Assembly (NCBI RefSeq): GCF_014926405.1
Contig: NZ_JACXXJ020000005.1
Span: forward strand, 67,001 to 131,000
DNA from: Agrobacterium vitis
GTDB taxonomy: Bacteria; Pseudomonadota; Alphaproteobacteria; Rhizobiales; Rhizobiaceae
Reading direction: 5' to 3'
Length of the DNA stretch: 64,000 bases
Position numbers and translations under genes: made by a program. Shown here one piece after another: positions 17,608 to 25,609 of this stretch. Every line of letters starts with the position of its first letter. The first letter of the stretch is position 1. The notes under the pieces were generated by a model. It had not been told where the DNA came from and did no database searches. It worked only from the letters and a program-made list of their open reading frames with translations.

Positions 17608-20352
17608 ATGGAAAACGCTGTCGAACTGGCAGGCTTGTCCCATTTCTATGGCAAGCGTCAGGCCCTGAGTGCCATCGACCTTGCTATCGAGGCTGGATCG
17701 CGGGTCGCCCTAGTCGGGCCGGACGGAGTGGGCAAATCCACGCTTCTGGCGCTGCTGGCGGGCGCAAAAAAAATCCAGCAAGGCCGGATCACGGCGCTTG
17801 GGGCGGATATGGCGAGCGCCGGTGCGCGCACCGACGTGCAGCCGCGCATCGCCTATATGCCACAGGGCCTGGGCCGCAACCTCTACCCGAACCTGACGGT
17901 TGTCGAGAATATCGACTTCTTCGGCCGGCTGTTCGGGCAGGACGCGACGGAACGGGCCGGGCGTATTGACCGGCTGCTGAAGGCGACTGGGCTTGATCCG
18001 TTCGGTGACCGGCTGATGGGCAAGCTGTCGGGCGGCATGAAGCAGAAGCTCGGCCTGTGCTGCGCCCTGGTGCATGATCCCGATCTCCTGCTGCTCGATG
18101 AGCCGACGACCGGGGTCGATCCCCTGTCACGACGGCAGTTCTGGGACCTGGTGGAGAGCATCCAGGCCTCGCGGCCCGGCCTGACCATTATCACCGCCAC
18201 GTCAGATATGGAGGAGGCGAGCCGGTTCCAGCGCGTGGTTCTGGTGTATGATGGCCGTATCCTGGCGGATGGCACCTGCGAGACCCTGCTGCAACAAACC
18301 GGGCGGCAAACCCTGGAACAGGCTTTCATTGCGCTTCTGCCGGATGCGGCAAAACAGGGCTATGGTGATCCGCCGCCCAGGCTTGCTTTCGTGGATCGGG
18401 GTGAGGTTGCTATCGAGGCCAAGGAGCTGACCCGGTCATTCGGGGCTTTTACCGCTGTCGATCATGTCAGCTTCCGCATTCCCAAGGGTGAAATTTTCGG
18501 CTTCCTCGGTTCGAATGGCTGTGGGAAATCCACCACCATGAAAATGCTGACTGGGCTTTTGCCAGCCAGCAGTGGCGAGGCGCGGCTGTTTGGCCAGCCG
18601 GTCGATGCCAAGACGGGGGCCGGCGATGTCGATGCTCGCCGTCGGGTCGGTTACATGTCGCAGGGCTTTTCGCTCTATGCCGAATTGACCGTGCAGCAGA
18701 ATCTCAACCTGCATGCGGCGATTTTCGACCTGACCGGGGAGGCGGCCAAGGCGCGAATCGAGACCTTGGCGCAGCAGTTCGGTCTTCAGCCCTATTTGCA
18801 GGCCCTCTCGAGCGATCTGCTGCTCGGAGTGCGCCAGCGCCTTCAATTGGCCGTGGCGCTGATCCACCAGCCGGATATCCTGATCCTCGACGAGCCGACA
18901 TCCGGCGTCGATCCGCTGGCGCGTGACGGATTCTGGAACGATCTGGTGGAACAATCACGGCAAAACGGCGTGACGATTTTCGTGTCCACCCATTTCATGG
19001 CGGAAGCCGAGCGCTGCGACCGCATCGCCTTCATGCATGCTGGTAAGGTGATTGCCTGCGGCACCCCGCAAGAGCTGAAAGAGCAGACCGGCAGCGCCAG
19101 CCTGGACGATGCCTTCATCGCCTTCATGAAGGCGGGAGGGCGGCAGGAAAGCCTGACTGACGCAGCAACCCAGCCGCAGGCCGGTGCCGCGACGGTGGCG
19201 GAGAACACTGCCGGAGCCTTGGTGCGCAAGGGGTTTTCGCCTGCCCGGCTGATGGCCTATGCCCGGCGCGAGGCGATGGAACTGATGCGCGACAAGATCC
19301 GGCTGGGTTTCGCCCTGGCTGGTACGGCGCTGCTGATGCTGATTTTCGGCTACGGCCTGACGCTGGATGTCGATCACCTGCGGTTTGCTGTCCTCGACCG
19401 CGACCAGAGTGCCGAAAGCCGGGCCTATATTGATGCCTATGCGGCTTCCTCCGCCTTCACCCTGCAACCTGCGATCTCAGATGAAGCCGGGATGCTGTCG
19501 CGGTTGAAGGCCAACGACATTATGCTGGCGCTTGATATACCCGAGAAATTCGGCGCTGATCTCCGGGCCGGCAAGCGGCCGAACGTGCTGGCCATGTTGG
19601 ACGGCGCCATGCCGTTCCGTGGTGAGACGGCGCTCGGCTATGTCTCCGGTGCCCATCAGCGGTTCTTGCAGGAGATTGTCCGTCAGTCTGGAGGAACGAT
19701 CCGGTCGGTGGCTGGCGTGGAAATGCGCTATCGCTACAACCAGGCTTTTCTTAGTCTGAATGCCATGGTGCCAGCGGTGATCGCCCTGCTGCTGGTGTTC
19801 ATTCCCTCTATCCTGACGGCGCTTGGCGTCGTGTCGGAAAAGGAAATGGGATCGATCAGCAATCTCTACGTGACGCCGGTCACCAAGCTGGAATTTCTGC
19901 TGGGCAAGCAATTGCCCTATGTGGCCATCGGCTTCATCAACTTCCTGATGATGTTCCTGCTGTCCGTCTGGCTGTTCGGCGTGCCGTTGAAAGGCTCTCT
20001 TGCCGGTCTATCGGTGGCTGCTTTTGTCTATGTGCTGGCGACGACCTCAATCGGTATTTTAAGTTCGACCTTCACCTCAACCCAGGTGGCGGCCCTGTTC
20101 GTCACCGCCATCGGCACGATGATGCCCGGTACGCAGTTTTCCGGCCTGTTGCAGCCGGTGTCGTCGCTGCAGGGCATGGGCCACGCCATCGGCCTGGTGT
20201 TTCCCACCACCTATTTCATGCGCGCCAGTGTCGGGGCTTTCACCAAGGGGTTGGGCTTTATCGAGCTAATGGGCTTCGTCTGGCCGCTGGCCCTGTTCTG
20301 GATGGGCGCCATCGGGCTTGGCTGGTCGCTGCTGCGCAAGCAGGAAAGGTAA
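17608..20352 (+). CDS. rbbA: RbbA-type double ATPase fused to ABC-2 permease
   Basis: This 914-residue protein (E. coli RbbA is 911) holds two nucleotide-binding domains and an ABC-2 membrane domain. NBD1 has Walker A GPDGVGKSTL, signature LSGGMKQK and Walker B LLLLDEPTTGVD. NBD2 (about 270-510) has Walker A GSNGCGKSTT and Walker B ILILDEPTSGVD, but its signature reads LLLGVRQR instead of LSGGxxQ, as I recall for this family too. The membrane part follows from about residue 550. In E. coli the protein is linked to ribosome-associated ATPase activity; the fused permease argues for export as well. Confidence 0.88.
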   Translation: MENAVELAGLSHFYGKRQALSAIDLAIEAGSRVALVGPDGVGKSTLLALLAGAKKIQQGRITALGADMASAGARTDVQPRIAYMPQGLGRNLYPNLTVVENIDFFGRLFGQDATERAGRIDRLLKATGLDPFGDRLMGKLSGGMKQKLGLCCALVHDPDLLLLDEPTTGVDPLSRRQFWDLVESIQASRPGLTIITATSDMEEASRFQRVVLVYDGRILADGTCETLLQQTGRQTLEQAFIALLPDAAKQGYGDPPPRLAFVDRGEVAIEAKELTRSFGAFTAVDHVSFRIPKGEIFGFLGSNGCGKSTTMKMLTGLLPASSGEARLFGQPVDAKTGAGDVDARRRVGYMSQGFSLYAELTVQQNLNLHAAIFDLTGEAAKARIETLAQQFGLQPYLQALSSDLLLGVRQRLQLAVALIHQPDILILDEPTSGVDPLARDGFWNDLVEQSRQNGVTIFVSTHFMAEAERCDRIAFMHAGKVIACGTPQELKEQTGSASLDDAFIAFMKAGGRQESLTDAATQPQAGAATVAENTAGALVRKGFSPARLMAYARREAMELMRDKIRLGFALAGTALLMLIFGYGLTLDVDHLRFAVLDRDQSAESRAYIDAYAASSAFTLQPAISDEAGMLSRLKANDIMLALDIPEKFGADLRAGKRPNVLAMLDGAMPFRGETALGYVSGAHQRFLQEIVRQSGGTIRSVAGVEMRYRYNQAFLSLNAMVPAVIALLLVFIPSILTALGVVSEKEMGSISNLYVTPVTKLEFLLGKQLPYVAIGFINFLMMFLLSVWLFGVPLKGSLAGLSVAAFVYVLATTSIGILSSTFTSTQVAALFVTAIGTMMPGTQFSGLLQPVSSLQGMGHAIGLVFPTTYFMRASVGAFTKGLGFIELMGFVWPLALFWMGAIGLGWSLLRKQER

Positions 20353-20357
20353 GGGAT

Positions 20358-21479
20358 ATGGATCTTCGCACGGTATTTGCCCTGTTTCGCAAGGAACTGA
20401 TCGGGCTTTTGCGCGACAAGGTGCTGATGGCCATGGTCATCTATGCCTTCAGCCTGGCGATCTATACCCAGGCGACCGGTCTTTCCCACGATCTGCGCAA
20501 TGCGACGCTGGCTGTGGTGGACCGGGACATGTCGCAATTGTCGTCTTCCATTCTCGACGGATTGATGCCGCCGCGCTTCCAAAAGCCGGTGGCCATCGCG
20601 CCCCAGGATATCGACCGCGCCATGGACCAGGCGCGTTACACCTTTGTGCTGGATATTCCCGAACGGTTCGAGGCCGATGTTTTGGCCGGGCGTAACCCGT
20701 CTGTACAGTTGCTGATTGACGCGACCGCGCTGATGCAGGCGGGGGTGGGCTCCAGCACCATCCAGCAGATCGTCAGCCAGCAGGTCGGGCTTTATGCCCA
20801 GCGTGTCGGCGTCTCAAGCAGTCAGGCGGTGACGGTGGAAACACGGCTCGCCTTCAATCAATCGCTGAATTCGGAGTGGTTTTCCGGCACGATGGCGCTG
20901 ATCAACAATATTACCATGCTGGCCATCCTGCTGGCGGGTGCCGCTTTGGTACGCGAACGGGAACATGGGACGCTGGAACATTTGTTGGTCCTGCCGGTCA
21001 GGCCTGTCGAAATCATGGTCAGCAAGCTTGCCGCCAATGGTCTGGTTATTCTGGTCATGACGCTGCTTGCCATCGTCACCGTGTTGGTCAAGGTGCTCGG
21101 CATGCACATTACCGGCTCACTGACGCTCTACATGGCGGGCGTGGCACTCTACCTGTTTTTCGTCACCTCGTTCGGGCTGTTTTTAGGGACGCTGGCCCGC
21201 AGCATGCCGCAACTGGCGCTGCTGTTCATCCTCACCGCTTTGCCGATGAATATCCTGTCAGGCGGGTTCACCCCACTGGAAAGCCAGCCGCAATGGCTGC
21301 AAAACGCCATGCAGGTCTCACCTTCGACCCATTTCGTCGCCTTTTCGCAGGCCATTCTCTATCGCGGCGCTGGATTCGAGGTGGTCTGGCCGCAATTTAC
21401 CGCGACGCTTGGCATCGGGTTGGTATTTTTCCTGTTCAGTCTCAGCCGCTTCCGGACGTTCATCGCTGCGCAGCAGTGA
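20358..21479 (+). CDS. yhhJ: ABC-2 family permease (YhhJ-like)
   Basis: This 373-residue inner-membrane protein (E. coli YhhJ is about 375) has one N-terminal span, a large periplasmic loop of about 150 residues and five spans at the C-terminus, with the ABC-2 segment REREHGTLEHLLVLPV. It starts 5 bp after rbbA and completes the yhiI-rbbA-yhhJ-type operon. It probably dimerises with the RbbA membrane half. The stop codon lies inside a long inverted repeat (21451-21492). Confidence 0.88.
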   Translation: MDLRTVFALFRKELIGLLRDKVLMAMVIYAFSLAIYTQATGLSHDLRNATLAVVDRDMSQLSSSILDGLMPPRFQKPVAIAPQDIDRAMDQARYTFVLDIPERFEADVLAGRNPSVQLLIDATALMQAGVGSSTIQQIVSQQVGLYAQRVGVSSSQAVTVETRLAFNQSLNSEWFSGTMALINNITMLAILLAGAALVREREHGTLEHLLVLPVRPVEIMVSKLAANGLVILVMTLLAIVTVLVKVLGMHITGSLTLYMAGVALYLFFVTSFGLFLGTLARSMPQLALLFILTALPMNILSGGFTPLESQPQWLQNAMQVSPSTHFVAFSQAILYRGAGFEVVWPQFTATLGIGLVFFLFSLSRFRTFIAAQQ

Positions 21480-21492
21480 ATGAACGTCCGGA
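21451..21492. terminator. Perfect 13-bp inverted repeat across the yhhJ stop
   Basis: TCCGGACGTTCAT (21451-21463) pairs perfectly with ATGAACGTCCGGA (21480-21492) around a 16-nt loop that itself contains the palindrome GCTGCGCAGC. It lies between two convergent genes and could end transcription from both sides. There is no clear U-run, so it may act as a 3'-end stabiliser instead. Confidence 0.55.
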
Positions 21493-21504
21493 CCGGATAA
21501 AAGA

Positions 21505-22425
21505 TCAGCGTTTCATTGAGCGCGGATCGAGCGCATCACGGATGCCATCGCCGATATAGTTGACGCTGAGGACGGTGAGCGAAATCGCCAGACCCGGCCA
21601 GATGGCACGGGCCGGGGTGATTTGCAGGAAGTTTACACCGTCATAGAGCAATCGACCCCAGGTCGGGAAGTCGGAGGGGAAGCCGAGGCCGAGAAAGCTC
21701 AGGGCCGATTCCGTGATGATCGCCGAGGCAATGCCGAGCGTGGCCGAGACCATGACGGAGCTGAGCACATTGGGGACGATATGCTTGAGGATCACCCGGT
21801 ATTCGCGCATGCCGCTCGCCTTGGCGGCCAGCACAAATTCCTGGTTTTTCACCGTCAGCACATCGCCGCGCACGATGCGGGCGGTGTGCATCCAGCTGGT
21901 AATGCCGATGACGAAGACGATCAGGATGAAAATCCCGGCTTCCGGGCCGAAGGCGGCGCGCAGCACATCACGAAACAGCATGGTGATGACCAAGAGCAGC
22001 GGCAGGATCGGCAGTGCCAGGAACAGATCGGTGATGCGCATCAATGGCCCGTCGATCCGCTTGAAATAGCCTGAGAGCACTCCAACCAACGTGCCGACGA
22101 ACAGCGAAATCAACATGGCGACCATGCCGACCGCCAGCGAGATTTGCCCACCGGCCAGAACCTGCGCGAACAGATCATGGCCGAGATTATCGGTGCCGAA
22201 CGGATGGACCCAGGACGGTCCCTGGTTCTTGTCGCGGATATTCAGCTTGTTTGGATCGACGCGGTGGATCAAAGGCCCGACATAGACGGCCAGAACGATC
22301 AGCACGAAGACGACAAGGCCGATCACCCCGCCGGTATGGCGGCGGAATTGACCCCAGAGCTGGGCGCTGAAGGATTGCGAGCGGTCGGCTTTGGCCTGGG
22401 TGGCGAGAGTGGGCACATCAGTCAT
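21505..22425 (-). CDS. ABC transporter permease, DppC/OppC-type
   Basis: This 306-residue permease has a first span at VIGLVVFVLIVLAVYVG, the family motif HPFGTDNLGHDLFAQVLAGG and the EAA loop TARIVRGDVLTVKNQEFV. The start MTDVPTL at 22425 overlaps the upstream permease by 8 nt (ATGACTGA). It is the last gene of the second importer's minus-strand operon and ends opposite yhhJ. Confidence 0.9.
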   Translation of the reverse strand: MTDVPTLATQAKADRSQSFSAQLWGQFRRHTGGVIGLVVFVLIVLAVYVGPLIHRVDPNKLNIRDKNQGPSWVHPFGTDNLGHDLFAQVLAGGQISLAVGMVAMLISLFVGTLVGVLSGYFKRIDGPLMRITDLFLALPILPLLLVITMLFRDVLRAAFGPEAGIFILIVFVIGITSWMHTARIVRGDVLTVKNQEFVLAAKASGMREYRVILKHIVPNVLSSVMVSATLGIASAIITESALSFLGLGFPSDFPTWGRLLYDGVNFLQITPARAIWPGLAISLTVLSVNYIGDGIRDALDPRSMKR

Positions 22426-23428
22426 AGCGGATCCTCGGATCGAGAATGCCGTACAACACGTCGGCAATAAGATTGAAGAGTACGATCAGCACGGCGAAGA
22501 TGAAGGTCAGTGTCTGCACCAGCGGCAAGTCGCCGCTCTGGATGGCGGTGATCAGCAATTGGCCAAGACCGTTGACCCGGAAAATCTGCTCGGTGATGAT
22601 CGCGCCGGAAAAGATCGTCGGCACGCCCAGCGCAATCACTGTTACAACCGGGATCAGGCTGTTGCGCAGCACATGCACCAGCAGCACGGTCTTTTCCTTG
22701 ACGCCCTTGGCTCGTGCGGTACGCACATAGTCCTGATGCAGATTGTCCAGCATGGAAGCGCGCACGAATCGGCTGATCTGCGAGGTATTATAGAGCGTCA
22801 GCACCATGACCGGCAGCACCATCTGCTTGACCTGGGCGACGAAGCTTGTCCAGTCCACCACCTGGAGATTGGTATCGTAGACCGATGGGAACCAGTGCAG
22901 GGTCGAGGAGAAGATCACGATCAGTAGCACGCCGGTAAAGAAGGTTGGCACGGAATAGCCGACCATGGAAACGAAGGTGCCGATCTGGTCGAAGATCGAA
23001 TATTGCTTGTAGGCGGAGATGACGCCAAGCGGAATGGCCAGCAATACGCCGAACACATAGGACAGGCCGACAACCCAGAGTGTCTGCGGCATGCGTTGGA
23101 CGATCAGGTCAACGACGGGGCTGCGGGTGGTCCAGGACAGGACTCGCAGACGCTGGCCGGAGCCGACGGTCAGGCCGGTGATCTGCTCGAAAATATTCAG
23201 CGGCTCATTGATGAAGAACTGCTTCAGCCACAGGAAGAAGCGGACGATCATTGGCTGGTCGAGGCCAAGGGCGGCGCGCATCTGTTCGCGGACTTCCGGC
23301 GGGATCGTTAGCGGCAAATCGCCGAGCGGATTGTTGGGCGCCATCGCCAGCAGCGCGAAAATGATGAAGCTGATGATCAGCAGGGTCGGGATGGCAAACA
23401 GCAATCGCCGGATCGTATAGGTAAACAT
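22418..23428 (-). CDS. ABC transporter permease, DppB/OppB-type
   Basis: This 336-residue permease begins MFTYTIRRLLFAIPTLLI and has the EAA segment RTARAKGVKEKTVLLVHVLRN. A periplasmic insertion after the first span (about residues 70-115, IFEQITGLTVGSGQRLRV) is longer than in classic DppB, a form seen with larger-ligand importers. It follows the binding-protein gene after 126 bp that contain a strong hairpin. Confidence 0.9.
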   Translation of the reverse strand: MFTYTIRRLLFAIPTLLIISFIIFALLAMAPNNPLGDLPLTIPPEVREQMRAALGLDQPMIVRFFLWLKQFFINEPLNIFEQITGLTVGSGQRLRVLSWTTRSPVVDLIVQRMPQTLWVVGLSYVFGVLLAIPLGVISAYKQYSIFDQIGTFVSMVGYSVPTFFTGVLLIVIFSSTLHWFPSVYDTNLQVVDWTSFVAQVKQMVLPVMVLTLYNTSQISRFVRASMLDNLHQDYVRTARAKGVKEKTVLLVHVLRNSLIPVVTVIALGVPTIFSGAIITEQIFRVNGLGQLLITAIQSGDLPLVQTLTFIFAVLIVLFNLIADVLYGILDPRIRYD

Positions 23429-23518
23429 TATTTTTTATATCTCCGGGCGCGCCAGGGAGGAGAGATGAAGCTGGAACGGGGCGTCGGCGCCCAAGGGTGG
23501 CCGACAACCGCCAGCTCA

Positions 23519-23543
23519 CCGGACCCGCGTCATGCGGGTCCGG
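23519..23543. promoter_or_regulatory. Intercistronic hairpin between binding protein and permease genes
   Basis: CCGGACCCGC (23519-23528) pairs perfectly with GCGGGTCCGG (23534-23543) around GTCAT. It lies just after the binding-protein stop inside the operon. In malE-malF-like operons such structures protect the upstream mRNA and let the binding protein exceed the permeases; the same role is inferred here. Confidence 0.6.
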
Positions 23544-23554
23544 CAAGGCGCTTG

Positions 23555-25261
23555 TTACTTGGCGCGCGACCAGTCGGCGATGTTCCACAACTCGCTGTCC
23601 CAGCCGGTCATCTTGATGCCCTGGAGACTTGCGGCGAAGGCCGAAGGCTGACCGCGATAGACGAGCGGCAGATGCGCGCCGGCTTCCGTCAGCATGTCAT
23701 TGAGCTTTTTGACGATCTCGACGCGTTCTTCGATCTTGGCGGTCTGGGAAAGCTTGGTGACGAGCTTGTCATAGTCCGGATTGCAATAGCGCGGCATGTT
23801 CTGGCCCTGCCAGCCGTTTGCCGGGCTGGGGATCTTGTCGCACATCCATTCGGCCATATAGGCTTCCGGGTCGGTGCCGTCGAAATTGTTGGTGTACATT
23901 TCCACGTCGGCGTAGAATTTCTGGAACGTGTCCGGGCTGGACGGATCGCCGCCGAAGAATACCGAGGCAGACACATTGCGCAGTTCAGCGCCAACGCCGA
24001 TTTGCGACCACATATCCTTGACCAGCGCCTGGGTGCCCTGGCGGACGGAGTTGGTCGAGGTCAGGTAGAGGAAGTTCAGCTTGACGCCGTTCTTGGCGCG
24101 GATGCCGTCAGAGCCCTTTTTCCAGCCAGCATCGTCCAGCAGCTTGTTCGCGCCGTCGATATCCTGCTTCAGGCACCAGTCATTGGTGGTGGAGACATAG
24201 ATATCCGGGCCGGGGACAATATTGCAGGTCGGCTTGCCGGCAAGGCCATAACCAGCTTCGACAATCACGTCGCGGTCGATGGCCATGGACAGCGCCTTGC
24301 GCACAGCCGGATCGGACAGGGACGGATGCGGGCCGCCTTCCTTGGTGGAGCGCTTGTCGCCCAGGGCAGGATCGGCATTGGTGAAGTTGAGGTTGATACG
24401 CTCGACCTGGCTGCCGAAAGCGGTGATGATCTTCCCCTTGCCGGCAGCTTCCATGGTTGCCAGCACTTCAGGCTCGACCTGCATGTTCCAGGCATAGTCG
24501 TATTCGCCGGTTTCCATCACGGCGCGGGCCGCTGACAGCGCATCGCCGCCGCCCTTCAGCGTGGCGGTTGCAAAGGCGGGCTTGGCCGGATCGCGGTAGT
24601 TTTCATTGGCCGTGAAGGTGATCACGTCGTTCGGCTTGAATTCCTTGACCTTGAAGGGGCCGGTGCCAATAGGGGCAAAGTTGGCAGCCGTGCATTCCGG
24701 GGCCTTGGGGCCTAGGCAATCCTTGAACTGGGCCTTCTGGATGATCGGCGCCTGTGAGCCGACAAAAGCCGAATAGGGATAGGGCTTTGGCGAGGTGAAT
24801 GTGACCTTGATGGTCTGCGGATCAATCGCTTCGACGCTCTTTACACCATCATATTTCTGCTTCTGGGCGCAACCGCCGCCATCTGCCGTGCAATATTGCC
24901 AGGTGAAGATCACGTCATCGGCGGTAACCGGCGTGCCATCCGACCATTTGATGCCGTTCGACAATTTCCAGGTGATGCTGGTCAGATCCTTGGAGACGCC
25001 GCCGTTTTCCACGGTCGGGATGCTGTCAACCAGCTTGGGAACCAATTCGCCTTTTTCATCGAAGCCAGCCAGCGGCTCAATGACGATGGAGGATGCATAT
25101 TGCTCCTTGGTGCCGCCGGACAGATAGATGTTCATGGTGGACACGGCCTGCCAGAAAAGCATCTTCAGATCGCCATCACTGCCGCGCTGGGCCATGGCTG
25201 GCGCGCCCGTCATCATCAATGACGCGACGGATGCCGCCAGAATGAACCGGATGTTACGCAT
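23555..25261 (-). CDS. ABC transporter substrate-binding protein, family 5 (paralogue 1)
   Basis: This 568-residue periplasmic binding protein starts MRNIRFILAASVASLMM with a Sec signal peptide ending near AMA-QRG. Mature segments include LFWQAVSTMNIYLSGG and VIEPLAGFDEKGEL. It is clearly paralogous to the next gene upstream (25610-27331) along its whole length. The frame is open 57 codons further upstream, but the ATG at 25261 sits at the signal peptide and has AAGGGA nearby. It lies directly before the permeases, so it is the best candidate for their partner. Confidence 0.9.
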   Translation of the reverse strand: MRNIRFILAASVASLMMTGAPAMAQRGSDGDLKMLFWQAVSTMNIYLSGGTKEQYASSIVIEPLAGFDEKGELVPKLVDSIPTVENGGVSKDLTSITWKLSNGIKWSDGTPVTADDVIFTWQYCTADGGGCAQKQKYDGVKSVEAIDPQTIKVTFTSPKPYPYSAFVGSQAPIIQKAQFKDCLGPKAPECTAANFAPIGTGPFKVKEFKPNDVITFTANENYRDPAKPAFATATLKGGGDALSAARAVMETGEYDYAWNMQVEPEVLATMEAAGKGKIITAFGSQVERINLNFTNADPALGDKRSTKEGGPHPSLSDPAVRKALSMAIDRDVIVEAGYGLAGKPTCNIVPGPDIYVSTTNDWCLKQDIDGANKLLDDAGWKKGSDGIRAKNGVKLNFLYLTSTNSVRQGTQALVKDMWSQIGVGAELRNVSASVFFGGDPSSPDTFQKFYADVEMYTNNFDGTDPEAYMAEWMCDKIPSPANGWQGQNMPRYCNPDYDKLVTKLSQTAKIEERVEIVKKLNDMLTEAGAHLPLVYRGQPSAFAASLQGIKMTGWDSELWNIADWSRAK

Positions 25262-25609
25262 GGTTTGCTGTTCCCTTGTTAATCTCGTGAACGAGAGTTT
25301 TCTTCTGGCAGCGCATGCAAGGACGCTGCCAATTTTCCCCATTGCCTTAATGGCATTGAATTTAAAGAGTATATGGCCCTGATCCCCTCTGGGCCTGATC
25401 GGATTGCCTGTCCTGATGATTGGTTTGCCCAAATTTTGGGCTATAAAATCACAAGCTTATTTTTCATTCAAGATGGAAAATGCGGGACCGTGTATCAACT
25501 GTGGATAGGGTGCTGGCCAATATACCATTCGGTGGCAAGGCGCTTCAGACATGCTGGCGTCAGTGGCGCCAGCATGTCGCGTATCAATATGCGCTTCTTA
25601 TAATGGATC
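25262..25609. other. Intergenic region between the two binding-protein genes
   Basis: These 348 bp hold no convincing gene. They are more AT-rich than the neighbours and probably contain the promoter of paralogue 1. The only strong structure is a perfect 12-bp hairpin: GACATGCTGGCG (25548-25559), 7-nt loop, CGCCAGCATGTC (25567-25578), just downstream of paralogue 2. No U-run follows on either strand, so it is not a textbook intrinsic terminator. Confidence 0.6.

Noticed and set aside
25548..25578. Perfect 12-bp hairpin considered as an intrinsic terminator
   Set aside because: No U-run on either strand; listed only as structure in the intergenic region.
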